A DNA stretch of 64,000 nucleotides from Gyrodactylus bullatarudis (Eukaryota; Platyhelminthes; Monogenea; Gyrodactylidea; Gyrodactylidae): positions 377,599 to 441,598 of the forward strand of contig SSNU01000038.1 of assembly GCA_012064415.1 (NCBI GenBank), in the 5' to 3' direction. The number at the start of each line of letters is the position of its first letter. The stretch's first letter is position 1. Below the pieces are notes generated by a model. It saw only the letters and a list, made by a program, of their open reading frames with translations, did no database searches and had not been told where the DNA came from. Below are positions 37,531 through 49,430 of this stretch, in pieces. The position numbers and the translations under genes are program-made.

Positions 37531-37983
37531 ATAGCAAAAATCATTTCCAACATTAGATCTAAACCTCTTTTAACATGAAGTCGAGAATTATCATCTTGGT
37601 GTAATTCTCGATCTGTATCTGTTTTCAACTACTTTCTAAATCCCTTAATATATTGAGCTGAAAAATATGTCAGAAATTGTCGATTTCAGAAGAATCCGAA
37701 GAGTTCAATGTAAAAGTATAAAAAGTTGGCCAACTCTAATACATATTAGTGTAATACAGGATATATTTTTCTTCGAACAACTTTCTGGACAACTTTGGAC
37801 ACTTTTAAGAAGATTCAAATAAAGCATTCAAAATGATGAGGATATGTAGCGAAGGGATCTTGAATCAGAATAACCCCTATCGGGAAAGTCATACAGGTTG
37901 CCCAAAAGAGTGTATTTTATCAATTATCTTAACATTCATTCAAAATTTTTTGGCGTGGATTTAAAAATTGTATTATATTCAAA

Positions 37984-38018
37984 GAGATATGTACATTTCG
38001 CCAGGTCTCGTCAGTCTC
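37984..38018 (-). ncRNA. Hammerhead ribozyme-like motif downstream of Penelope ORF
   Basis: On the minus strand I read stem I GAGA (38015-38018), core CTGACGA (38008-38014), GACCTGGC (38000-38007), GAAA (37996-37999), self-complementary AUGUACAU including the last A of GAAA (37989-37996), then A as cleavage nucleotide and UCUC closing stem I (37984-37987). All conserved core bases are present. Stem II is very short (one G-C plus an A/G opposition), and stem III can only form well between two molecules. It lies ~140 nt after the stop of the Penelope-like fragment, where the terminal repeat would be expected. Hammerheads in Penelope-like elements are established; this instance is read by eye. 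Confidence 0.55.
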
Positions 38019-38158
38019 AATTCCTGGTTCAATATTTAATAAAATTGTTTTAATGAATTGTTTTGAATGAAAATTGTAAAAAAATATTTCTCTTGAGCAA
38101 TTCCAATTGATGAAAAACCAAAAAACTTTTCTAGTAGGTAGAAAAGAAAAATTAAAAA

Positions 38159-38941
38159 TCAATTGGGCCATGGTAGTTCTAAATTGTGTGTATAGTTCTT
38201 TTGGATACATAGACTTGGATCTTCCTTCATGATATAAAATTTCTCTCTGATTTTAAGGTCCATACTTTGATCGCTTGAATTCTTACAAATTATCTTGAAA
38301 TTGCTTTCATTCGCCTCGCAACCGCACCTAACAATGTGTTTCTTAATTGATGAACTATTCTTGCTCAGATGTTCATTGATCCTTATCCCTAACCTTCTCT
38401 GTGTTCGTCCTATATACCTAGCTCCACATGATGCCTGAAAGCAGTAAATGAGATTTGACTGTTCCGATTCGTTCAGCTTATCTTTAAGTTGAAATTTGAA
38501 GAGACTTGTGGTCTTGTATACAACCTTCAATTGTATATCATTATAATGTTCATTTACAAGCAAATTCAATTTTCTTCTTAGTTCATAGCTGAACCCATCT
38601 CCTTTAAAGTTTAATTTTATGAAAATAGGAATAGCTCCTTCAATTTGTTCTTCTTCTGTTTGTTGAGTTGCTTCATCTTCTAAAGCTTTCTCTATGTATT
38701 TCTGAACAAATCTTTCAGGGTATCCATTTTCTTTCAGTCTTTTTCGGATTTCATTAATCTCATTCAATACTTCTTCTTCACTGACTATTCTCTTGGTCCT
38801 TTTCACAAGTCCTATTATTAATCCTGATTTATAACTCTTTGGACAAAAGCTCGAGAAATGTAAATACTTTCCTGTGTCTGTTTTCTTCCTATGTATGGTT
38901 CTCTCTATACTCCCATCTGGTTTACTTGTCAACTTTATATA
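38159..38941 (-). mobile_element. Penelope-like retroelement fragment: RT end plus GIY-YIG endonuclease
   Basis: The open frame (about 260 residues) begins inside the reverse transcriptase thumb/linker: SKPDGSIERTIHRKKTDTGK, then YLHFSSFCPKSYKSG, as in Penelope-like elements. The GIY-YIG endonuclease follows: LIYCF and YIGRTQRRLGIRINEHL about 12 residues later, and a downstream E in KIREKFYI that fits the catalytic glutamate. The stop is at 38159. Most of the reverse transcriptase is missing. The 5' break at about 38937-38941 joins a short inverted copy of this element's own GIY-YIG coding sequence. The remaining frame has no stops, so the insertion may be fairly young. The element itself is not expected to be active. 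Confidence 0.85.
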
Positions 38942-38969
38942 GGACGAACACAGAGAAGGTTAGGGATAA

Positions 38970-41280
38970 CCTATATGAAAATGTACGTATATTTTTATCT
39001 AATTAAAAATTGTAATTTTCAAATAAGATTTTGTAGCTCAAAACAAAATTTAAATAGCCGAGAAATTTGTATTACCTATGGTTCCTATATCTATCTTGAT
39101 ATATTCCCACAAAGTTTCTGTAATTTTGAAAGCTTATGATTAGAGCCTGAATATTATTCAGTGAATAATGTACTAATATGCATGCATGTGAAGAAAAGCC
39201 ATTGTAATATCATTTGTGCCAATTCCTAAAGCCTTATTTATTACTCTTTATAGTAGAGATTCTATACTGTATTGATATCCTTTTCTCATTTTTGAAAGAA
39301 CAATCCTCTTTTTTCTGGGGCTATCACCAGATAAAAAATCAAATAATACGAACGTATTTATTTCGGTTGATTTGTTTGCTTTATAAATTTGGCGATAAGA
39401 AGTCCTTTTTGTTTAAGTAAATAGTACTCTATGATTCGTTCAATACTTTTCTATTGAATCGTCATGAACAGACTAGGATAAATATACGTTGTTGGTAAGA
39501 AAACTAAATCTCTCAATGAAAGAATAATCTAATTAAGCATATTTAAGTTTTTTTTCCATTTTTCCAATGCTTGAAGGATATCTCTTGGCTAATACAGTGC
39601 ACTGCGAAACTCATGGATATCAGAAAATAAGACGTATCAAGAGTCGAAATTCATTAATTTTTCGTAAGGATTTTAAAAATCGAATCATATTTTACCATTA
39701 GCCATTATTAAAGGCGAGAAATCAAAATGAATCCAAAAGAGAATCTAATTAAGAATGATTTCCCAAACATTTATTCAAGAAAACCACAATCGAGCTCAAA
39801 TGGCCTGAATTAATTCAAACTTGTGATTTTCACGATTTTTACAAAAATCTCAATTGTATAAATGAATTATGATTTGGTGCCAAATTTGAACTTTGAGCTG
39901 AAAATATTTATTGATTCGAAAGTAAGAGATTGATCAAAAAATATTTTTTAGAATCAAGATTATAATATAAAAGAATGTCGAATATCATCACTAAATTTTC
40001 GAAAGATTAAAAATTTTTTTGATGAACAACCTGATTATCTACACTAGTTTTAACTTGGTTCATTCTTTGATCCAAAAACAGGTTATCCTTGAAGCTTTAG
40101 CAGATAGAGTTCTGGCGATTGTATATTTGAATTCTACTGTGGTATGATTTTTGGTGTTCAAAGGCTAAGGGGTAAACGAAGCATACATTGAGGGACTTTA
40201 AGGGTTAGCCTTGTAGATATCGAACTTGTTCTCTTCTTGCACATGTGATTTATTCTTGCATATAACTTTAACAAAGAATCTTTATTATGAAATTAAATAT
40301 GTGTAGTTATTATTGCATTGGGAATCCCTGGGATTCGTGAGAACACAATTTATTGCTAATACCATGTCAATCAAGGAATTTTAAACAAGATCCAAAAATT
40401 AACATATACATATAATATATAAGAGAAGATCAATTATCTCACACCTTTTCGATATTTGTATTTGTGTGTCCACCATCTCGACACTTTTCCAAGTTTAATT
40501 GATGCAATCTCACTTGATCTAAATCTAGAGTATTTATTTCTTGTATTATTTGAAAATTGATTAATCCAATGAAATGCAATAAAACAAGTAAAAATGTAAA
40601 AGATGATTTGAGTCACATTCAATGCCATAAAAATGCGACAATAAAAACAATATATTACCCGTCTTAATTGTCTTAATTTTACTTATTTTTGCTTTAAATA
40701 AAATATATATTTCTTTTGAATAAAACAACCTCTCAATTTCGTCTGCAAAAAGGGTATTTTTTAAGTCCTACAAAATTAAATGTTGGAAAGTGCGCCAAAT
40801 TTCCTCTTTTTCGATGTTTGATCTAGAACTTTTGTTGATTTCCATGGAATTAAAGGGATCAAGATCAGGCCAAGTATTTTAATTTGACCAAGAAATTAAT
40901 TTTAAAGAGAGAAATTCATTATTATTGTGGGAAATTGAGCCATATGAAATCTTCAGTTATTGACCAAGCAAAAGTATCCAAAGAGAAAACACAAGACACC
41001 AAAAATTGAGTTGTTTAAAGGTCTTTAGGGCATCATTCAAGAAAACTAGCAAAGATGGACTAAAGAAAACTCAAAGAGGAGGTCAGATAGAATCAAAAAG
41101 AGGCAGAACAGTGTAAAGTAGGGTACGGTAAAATAGTTAACCTCATATTAGTACCAGCTTTTCTGGTAGAACTATCAATTCTAAGTATTATTTTGTCTTT
41201 GAGATGATTGCTAATTTCATCTTTAATTGTGCCTATGCTGTTGGTCATTTTTAAGTGAAAGGGATACCAGAAAATTTGAA
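38970..41280. other. Repeat-rich region without genes
   Basis: I see a partial family-1 palindrome at about 39820-40060 and a short repeat at about 40090-40150 (GCAGATAGAGTTCTGGCGATTG type) also present near 29455-29515 and 48245-48280. A minus frame at 40434-40628 has no family features. No gene recognised. Confidence 0.45.
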
Positions 41281-41320
41281 AGAGATAAGCGCTTTATTTC
41301 GGGCATACTCTTCGGTCTAT
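41281..41320 (-). repeat. Decayed hammerhead-like motif
   Basis: Minus strand: CCGAAGA (core U to C), GTATGCCC, GAAA, then a near-palindrome UAAAGCGCUUAU. The GTATGCCC-GAAA block is shared with the intact copies at 56654-56701 and 56805-56852. The changed core base should prevent cleavage. It lies about 330 nt downstream, in sense, of the Penelope-like fragment at 41649-42030. Confidence 0.4.
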
Positions 41321-41648
41321 ACATGCCAAAATATACTAGGTTTGAAATTACAAAATTAAATATGATTGGTTTAACCTTTCAACCACTTATGAATCATGTG
41401 GTGTGTTCTTGCCTCTCCTAAGCTTTGTGAGGAGTGAGTACCAAACACACACACAAATACACATACATGTCTCATAATAAGGTACAATGGTAATTATAAT
41501 TAGTGTACAATACATCAAATAACATAAGAGATTTACAATTAACAATTATTTCTCTTCATGACACGTTATAATTAGTTACAAAGTTTTATAAATTCAAGAA
41601 ACTTGACAAGTTTTTAAAGAAGCAAAGTAAAGAGGGGTTGAAACTCAA

Positions 41649-42030
41649 TCATTGTGTCAAAAATGAGGTGATCAAAGGTTGCCGCCCTCTTCGATCTATA
41701 GACACTGTTCTCCTTCTCTCTTCGGGTCTGGTACTCTCTGGTATCTGACTAGGCTTCAAGGTCGGCTTAGGGAGTACTAATGGTTGTACGAACACTTTTT
41801 GGACGCAAAGATTAGGTTGTTCTCTCTGGATCAAGATGGCATCCACAGTCTTAAGGACTGTGACATTGTTTCCTGTTTGTCTATATAAAATTTCAAAGTT
41901 TTTAGGGGAAACTTTTTCACCACACTCCTTAATGTGTTGCCCGACTGCTGTTGCAACTGTGTATAAATGTTCCGTAACTCTGTCTTCCAACCTCCTGGTT
42001 GTATTTTGTGTTGAAGCATAGCTGAAAAAT
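41649..42030 (-). mobile_element. Penelope-like fragment: GIY-YIG C-terminal part
   Basis: The frame RRLEDRVTEHL, HIKECGEKVSPKNFEIL, AILIQREQPNLCVQ is the C-terminal half of a Penelope GIY-YIG domain: the E/D-x-R-x-x-E-H-L helix, the cysteine/histidine stretch and the E-Q-P-x-L end. The YIG part just upstream (to about 42030) is degenerate. It is the same family as the copy at 59794-60443, which shares LEDRVTEHL. No reverse transcriptase is attached, so this is a 5'-truncated remnant. Confidence 0.75.
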
Positions 42031-42439
42031 GAGGTAAGATCTCAAATGTCAATATACACACGAGCCTTTAGAATGAACGGACACTTGATTCATTCTTTAG
42101 CAATAAGAGCGGGTCAAACATATCGTTAGAAAACTCAAATTAGCACGAGTGAACTAATTGAATATAATAACAGATGCAGCTGTATAGTTGAAAGTTTGAT
42201 ATCGGATCAAGAAAATTATAAAAGAGCTGTATAATTTATTCATAAACTTGTTTGCTTATTCATTTGAATTTAAACAAATTATAATTTTAATATTCAAATA
42301 ATCTCGTCGTTTAAAGCGAGTTAACATAATGATAATTTACTAATTATACAAATAATTTTTCAATTTTTTCATCAGGAAAGAATTTTTGGAATGTAAATCA
42401 TGAGAACCACTCTCACGATACGAAGAAAAAAAAATTTAC

Positions 42440-42600
42440 TGTTATCGGTTTCTGAACTCATGAGGAAGGTAGAAGAAGACAGACGTATATTATAGTGATA
42501 AACGTTATATTTCGCCGGGTCTCATCAGACTCTACCCCGGTTACGATATAAATACTATTACAATGCATAGATTTGTGCCCTTCCATTGGTCAATATCGGT
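42440..42600 (-). repeat. Dispersed repeat carrying a hammerhead-like motif
   Basis: Related to 31365-31510. It lies upstream, in minus sense, of the Penelope-like fragment at 41649-42030, so it could be part of a Penelope terminal repeat. The hammerhead-like core is at 42491-42536. Confidence 0.55.
42491..42536 (-). ncRNA. Hammerhead ribozyme-like motif
   Basis: Minus strand: GGUAGAGU (42529-42536), CTGATGA (42522-42528), GACCCGGC (42514-42521), GAAA (42510-42513), AUAUAACGUUUAU (42498-42510, largely self-complementary), C as cleavage nucleotide, then ACUAUA (42491-42496). All core bases are intact. Stem I pairs AGU with ACU, then has one mismatch and two more pairs. Stem II is minimal. The decayed sister at 31381-31451 has a better stem I but a broken core. 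Confidence 0.45.
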
Positions 42601-44165
42601 TGATTGACTGCTCGGGAGGAATGAGGGTGGGAGGTTGTTTCACTGCTGATTCTTTCAATCTGATAACACTGGTGGTCATGGAAAATTTTTTTTTAAGGTC
42701 TGTTAAAAAAGTAAATAATTTCAGGATCAAAATTTTATGCCGATTCCAAATCTGTTCTCAGAATCTTGATATCGTTCTCAGTTTCAGAGATAATGGGGAA
42801 AAACGAATTTTGGGAAAATTTCTAATTAAAAATATTTTTAAATTAGATTTTCGCAAAAGTAATTATAGTTAATTATAATTGCTTTTGCTTTTTGATGAAA
42901 GTTGTAATTTGCAGTTGCCCGCTATGTCTGTCCCGTTTTCTCCTCGTTGTTGGGCGTGTCTTTCCATTTCTCACCTCGCTACAGGTTGGCTTTTAGATTA
43001 CCCTGATAAAAATAGTTTGGACTCACACAATATTTCGAATACATGTCGTATTCTTCTTCTGGTGCCCAACAACTATGACAACTCTGCATCAGCAGAGGAA
43101 CAACAATTTGAGAATTTTTGTTATCTTATTCCAGAACAATTTTTAACTATTTAATTTTTATATGAAATCATCAAAAATATACAGAATAAAGAGTATTTAT
43201 TCAAGAGTGAGCTTTCATAAAGCAGCATTTCTTCATTTGAAATACAATAAAAAAAGTACAAGTTATACAATAGGTATCTTTCTTTTGCAGATTGAACAGC
43301 CTTTGTGTGAATTGGGATTCTCAACTTTGGCTGGGAAATGTTTCATAGAAGCAACTGACTCACAGGACAATTGAAGCATTGATTCATTACTTTTCATAAG
43401 ACTTTTTCTTGAGCGAGTGGTACATTCTTCTTCTTCAGGTACGGCTGGTATCTAGACATGAAAGAATCGAATAGATCAACACCAGTCATTGACTATTTAT
43501 AAACTGATAAGATATCGGGATAGGGTACATCTATGCTTTTCGAGCACTAGCGTTTAATATTTGAAATGGGCTCAGCACCAGCAAAAGTTGAAGTAAAAGT
43601 GACAGCTTTGTTGTCAGACCATCTTAGGAAGTTTTTCAGACTCCGAGCAGAGTAAATCGTAGCTGCCTCTGCCTTTTTTCTTGAGATCTTTATCTTGTAA
43701 TTAATTATCAGAGCATAGAATTTTTTTTTTGTTAGAAAATAATCTGTATTTAAAATGAATTAAAATGGTTCAATGTCATTAAGATGTTATTAGAACATAA
43801 TAAAATATAGATCTAATAAATAATTTCAAAGAATCATTCTGGTTTTTAGTGAAGATCTGGATAAAGGAGAGAAAGAGTATAATCTATCTAATAATAATAT
43901 GCTGCATAATAGATTTTAAACATTTAGGATTATCACAGTCGTAAATTTTATACTTATTATTGATTGATTCATAAGATGAGAGTAGAAAGGATTTTTTAAA
44001 GGATTGATGTCTAAAGTTATAATTATGCTCGATCGGAGAAGAAGTTGCTAGGAAATTTTTTACAATAAAAACATATCTTCGAACCCAAAGAGGCTGAAGA
44101 CCCGAGGCTAGAATCCGAGAATTATATGATTCTAAAAAGGGGAAGAGCCAATATGATTCTTAATT
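42601..44165. other. Region without recognised genes
   Basis: Short open frames (42573-42872, 42879-43154, 43162-43374) show no family features or coding signature. No repeat family was recognised. Confidence 0.4.
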
Positions 44166-44465
44166 TTAGGCAAAGACTATAATGTTGACTTTTGGATACA
44201 ATCTTGTATCTCTCATGTTTTGGACAATCGGTACAGTTTGGACCGTTTCCTGTGGAGGAGTTTCATTGAATAAAGGAAGAGCCGAGCATAAATAATTAAT
44301 TTGGTCTTCAGTCTCTTCTAATTCTTTATCAGAGTTTTCAGCATCTGGAATTAGGACAACTTGCCAAAAATCTCCCTTTCTTGATTCTTTATATGTCGTT
44401 TCACTATCCATACCTTTAAGTACCGTTTGGACATATATGTCCTGTACTTTGAACGTTAATAACAC
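44166..44465 (-). other. Unrecognised 99-codon frame
   Basis: The predicted peptide is acidic in the middle (DAENSDKELEETED) with VVLIPD before it, faintly like the N-terminal acidic segment of piggyBac-derived proteins. There is no diagnostic motif. It may be a transposon remnant or a chance frame. Confidence 0.2.
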
Positions 44466-44687
44466 TTTCTACCATCGAATTACGTAATCCAATAAAATTT
44501 CATCACAAAGTCGAGGTTGAATTTTATATGTCACCTAAATTATAAAATGAAAAATTTTTTAAAATATTTTTCAATAAATAAAAAAATTCTTTAAATAAAA
44601 CTACAGTTTAGAAATAGAGAAAAATAAATCATCGTGAAAAAAATCACATCATTAGAATGTTAAAAAGTTCATGATTAAGTGAAAAAA

Positions 44688-45964
44688 GGGGTATTTGCAA
44701 AACTAGTATGTCCAATGGGCGTTTATTCAGAATTAGTATGTTTTTAAATTGAAAAATCAGATCTAGTATGTCGTTTTCCGCAAGTACGTGTAAAAAAATT
44801 TCAGATTTAGTATGTTTTTACTTACAATTTGTATGGATTACTAGATTTTATTCATAAATAATCTGAGAAAAAGGTCTTATCAAAGCCGTCGAGTTTGAAC
44901 TTCCAAAATGCCATCATTCATTTTGTCTATTTCATATTGGGCAGAATATCAAGCGGAGATTCAAAATCAATCTGAATAAGAACCTATGGATTATCGCTAA
45001 AGCGAAAAATCCCGAACATATTCTTCATCAAATGAACCTGATTAAAGAAATTAATGAGGAGGCCCATGACTATATAGCAAACATACCTATGAAAAATTGG
45101 ATTAGTTTGTATTTCCCAACTTGTCGTTATGGACACCTTACCTCTAACATAGCTGAATCTGCAAATTCTGCATTAGGAAAAATACGTCATTTACATCCAT
45201 TCCACGCAATTTACAATTATTGTTCGATCGTCTCCAAAAAATTTGAAGAAAAAGCATGTTTCTACCGGGACTATAAGAAGGAATTTAGTTCTAAATTCAG
45301 TGAGCATTTTGAACCGGCATCAATTACAGGAAGGAAATTAGAAGTTTCTAAAGTCACAAACCTCAAAGTCTATAATGTAAGGGACTCTCCAAATTCCGAC
45401 CTCCTAAGAGTAGTTCAACTTGAAAACTTATGCTGCTCATGTGGCGAAATGCGATATTCTGGGTACCCGTGTGTACATTTATTAGCAGTAGTCTTCACAG
45501 AAAATGCTGATATAAAATCTTATGTGAACAAAGCCTTCAAAAAAGAGTCACTTGAATTAATGTACTCGAAGAATATTTTTGCTTGTGATCTTGATTATAT
45601 AAGAATATTCTGAGAATAGAAAGAGGGGAAGACCCTCTCTGAAGAAGAGAATTCGAGGTCAAGAAGAAAAAATTTAAGGATGAATTTAAATAAATTCTTG
45701 AACATAGACTAAAAGTTATTTTCTTAAACCGCTGTTGAAGTCAGATCACAGGAGAAAAATAAAACATACCAAGTTTGAAAACAAAACAGATTATTTATGA
45801 ATAAAATCTAGTAATCCATACTAATTGTGAGTAAAAACATACTAAATTTGAAAAAAAACTCAAGCACATACTAAATCTGAATTTTTTTTACACGTACTTG
45901 CGGAAAACGACATACTAGATCTGATTTTTCAATTTAAAAACATACATAGTTTTGCAAATACCCC
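44688..45964 (+). mobile_element. Small MULE (Mutator-like) element with 178-bp inverted repeats
   Basis: The terminal inverted repeats are 44688-44865 and 45787-45964, tips GGGGTATTTGCAAAAC and its complement, with inner blocks such as AGTATGTCGTTTTCCGCAAG mirrored. GAAAAAA lies directly outside both ends (44681-44687, 45965-45971), so a 7-9 bp target duplication is plausible but low in complexity. Between the repeats lies only the 3' part of a MULE transposase. The 1277-bp element is therefore an internally deleted, non-autonomous copy with well-kept ends. Confidence 0.85.
44867..45613 (+). pseudogene. MULE transposase C-terminal part with SWIM zinc finger
   Basis: The frame is open directly after the left inverted repeat, with no start codon for ~55 codons. 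It begins LIKAVEFELPKCHHSF then CLFHIGQNIKRRF, the cysteine/histidine helix that follows the second catalytic aspartate in MULE transposases. SNIAESANSALGKIRH fits the segment around the third catalytic acidic residue. The SWIM finger is CCSCGEMRYSGYPCVHLLAV (C-x-C ... C-x-H). The part with the first aspartates is missing, so it cannot be an active transposase alone. Stop at 45611-45613. Confidence 0.8.
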
Positions 45965-48900
45965 GAAAAAAAATCTTTGTAAAATATTGAAAAATAACGA
46001 AATAATATGTAGGTTTAAAATAGATGTCCATCGGCACCGAAAGGGTTAAAGATCTAACTCAACCAGGTATAATTTTGAAATAACTAAAAAAAATTCAACA
46101 AAATTACTGGCAGTTTTATTATTTTTTCGAAATTTCATCTAAGTCTCATGAACAATGTGTAAAATTGAATCTGGATTTCAAGAGCTCTTGACAAATCATA
46201 AGTTTTCATCTTTATAAAAACTAGCTTCATGTTCTAAAGACAGATTTCATTATTATAACTGTATGATTTCTGATAAAATAAATGAATATTCCAATGTAAT
46301 GTAACTCAATTCTCTAACACAAGCAACAATTTTCTATCATATCCCAATATATATGCCTTGAAGAAATTTGTTAAGGAAGTGAAATAAAGATTATGCTTTC
46401 AGATATAAGAATGATGTGTTAATTAAATAAAGAACCCTCAAGAAATTTATTCATATTTCTCCACTTGGATCAGATTCATTTTATCTTGATGAATGCAAAA
46501 GTTATCGGAAGGTTTGTTCTTTGTTTGATATTTCCCAATTCTAGATTAGGGATCATAGCCTAAGTCTCAGGACGAGATGATGTATTTGTCTAAATAAATC
46601 ACAACCACTATTTCCTATTTTAGTACCTAAAGTCTTACAGTCTTACTTACAATAAAATCCTATCTACAATATTTACTAATCTTAGAGAAAAACTGAACAT
46701 TTCTCTCCGGATAGTCAGAAACTAAGGATTGTCGGGGAAATAATCCTTAAAAATAGGGAAGAGTGCCAGAACCAAAAAATAATCATTTTTATTTAAATGA
46801 TTCAATAAAACACATAATGAGCTTTAAAAATATTTTGATAAAATTTCATTGAGATAAAAGTGGTAAAATCCATTTTCAAATCAAAATTTTAGTTATTTTA
46901 CCAATAAAAAACAACTAATGAAGTTTAAATTTTATTAGGTTGTGTGAAAAGTTCTCGGAAAAATTTTCAACTTTTGATTTTGAATCTGTTCTTGAAGCAA
47001 TAAATATAAACTATACACGAAAAGATTCAGCAAAATCTGTAGAATTTGTTTATATCAGTTAATCTTTTTAGTTTTCAAATAAACGTGATAGATAATAATA
47101 CTAATTTGTTTTAATTTCGTTTTCGCACTTTTCCGGATGTAGAACGATTCTTATCAGGAAAAAAAAATTTTTTGGATCCCATTATGATGAATTTGAAATA
47201 ATTCCTACTTTTTCAACTTTTGAGCTCAAAAGTTTTATCGATGCCGAAGGTTTGAAGCAATTAAATGAGGAATAATCAAATCGATTAAAGAAAAATACAA
47301 AAGCATTTCCCTTGACTATAACCTGACTGAGGAAATTACACTGGCTAGTGCTCTCGAGCATAGCAGAGAAGCATGGAATGATGTGACAGTTTCTAAAATT
47401 CGAAACTGCTTTCGTCATAAATTTTCAATAAATCTGTGAAACCAATTAACAGATTGAATAATGTTATTGTTTTTTTGGGGGTAAAGATTGACAAACCTAT
47501 TTTTGAGGTAAATAAAAATAAAAATTGAGAGTTAAGAATGAATATTGAGTAAAATCATCAAAAACTTACACGACTTTGAGTTAAAATATTATTGGTATGT
47601 GGACTCTTGGATAGCCAAGTTATGGTACAGATGGAATGAAAAAAATAAGATCTATCGACTCGTACTTGTTTAATCACATTCAAATTAGCAGGAAAACCGT
47701 TTTGCATGTGAAAAACTGTAAATTCAAATTTCTTGGCACAAAATTATTTGTCCTTGAATTTCATCCTGGAATTTCATTGATTAATTTGTAAATAGAATTT
47801 TCTTTCATTAAGAAATTTCAAAATCATCTACTCTAGTATTTTCTTCGTATGCCAGAGAAGAAGAAATCTCACATTTCATTGAAGACACGAGGAAGAATAA
47901 AATAAATTCAATCTTTTATGCCCTCTCATCTTGAGAAATTTTCAGATCAAGACTTAGTCCCCCCCTGTCATTATGTCAGCAGTAATTTTTTGGCGGTACC
48001 TTAGTAAAATTGATAATAAAATCAATGCCTCTCATGAACTAATACATAAAGAATTTAAATTTCAAAATTACATGAAGGTTATCAATGCTTCGTAACCCTT
48101 AAGGTCGCAGCGATCTTTTTTCATTACTCTCGTTCAATCTCGTGTTTAACACGTGGTTTGTGAATACGCTGTTTACGAATTTACAGTTATTTTAGCATGA
48201 TTAATTTAGTTTAGAAGTTATCGATCGAAAATAGATTAATAGAGAAGTCTTAGCTGATAGAGTTCAGGTGATTGTTTCAAAAAAGAAAACGTTCTAAACA
48301 CTATTTGCAGCAGGTGAAATCTAAATCGAAATTCTAGATGCTTTATAGGTAATTCCCCATAGGAACGTTATTAACCTCCTAAATTAAATAATTGTAGATG
48401 AAGATGAACTCTGTGAGTGAAGGTCTGCTAAATTAGTCTACGAGATTATCTTTCTACTTGATCTATATATATAAAAATCTAAGTGTGATTTTGTGCTTTT
48501 ATAGACTCCGAAACTACTCGACCGATTTTTATGAAATTTGGACATCTTATGTAATATTTTCTCTTCTGTGTCATAGTCAGTACCGATTTTTGATTTGATC
48601 GAGATCTTCGTCAGGAAACCCGAAAATTCGTCATCGTCACTAGGTATCCGCTTTTTAAAAACCGAGTTTTGAAAGCTGATTGGTCGAAAAACCCAATTGC
48701 ACGTAAGAGTGGAAGAGTTTCTTTCCTATACAAATACAGAGAGTCTATTTTCATTGGTTAATATCCCATATCATCATTGTGTTTGTATGTAGCTTTTACA
48801 TCCCAATAGTCATTGCAATGATTATTGCTCTCCTGGACGGTCGAACTATTTCGAGGCTCTCTCATACCAAGTAAATACGCTTTCTAACCTTTTTTTATTC

Positions 48901-49430
48901 AGGCTGATTTGAGGATTTTTTTTCAGTTTCTTCTCAAGATTACCTCAATTTGGTTCTGTAATACAGAATCTGTATCCTCTTCTATCTAACAAGTAAAAAT
49001 CCTAACAAATAATTTTATTGCCAGGATGCAACTTTTCAAAAGGTTTCTTTCCTATACTTTTTGTGTCCTCTCATTTAAGACTATCCTGCGCGACAGTGAT
49101 GATACGAAATTTAACGGTATTTTCTTTAGAATATCTGTTTAAGATTCAAGCCCGCTGATTCCATAGTCTCAGAAATCAACACATTTCTTCATGATTTCTT
49201 AGATGATATCGGTTAAAAATTTTTCTACTAAATTAAAAAGATTTTTTCACCAACCTAAAATTTTGATAAAATCAAATTAATCGATTTATATCATTTTTTT
49301 GTAAAACTTTCAGCAATTCCTATACTCATTTTTAATGCTTAATAAAAACTTGATATACAGGTTATGTGTGACGAATTTAGGTTTGAAAAGATTGGTCACT
49401 CAATATATTTTTCAACAATAAAAATATTGG
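45965..49430. other. Repeat-rich region without genes
   Basis: Contents noted: about 46070-46155 resembles 56885-57010 and 61965-62060; about 47160-47430 resembles the palindrome at 51511-52122; about 48245-48280 is the repeat also at 29455 and 40090; about 48490-48560 has a CGACCGATTTTTATGAAATT block of a type common in invertebrate repeats. No gene recognised. Confidence 0.45.

Noticed and set aside
40434..40628. Minus-strand 64-codon frame with a hydrophobic part
   Set aside because: AT-rich chance frame; no family motif, no splice context and no neighbouring exons.
42573..43374. Three adjacent plus-strand frames of 70-99 codons
   Set aside because: They use different frames, have no recognisable domain and cannot be joined by plausible splice sites.
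48490..48560. Block resembling a widespread invertebrate repeat (CGACCGATTTTTATGAAATT)
   Set aside because: I recall this type of sequence from many genomes but cannot assign it to a specific element from this copy alone.
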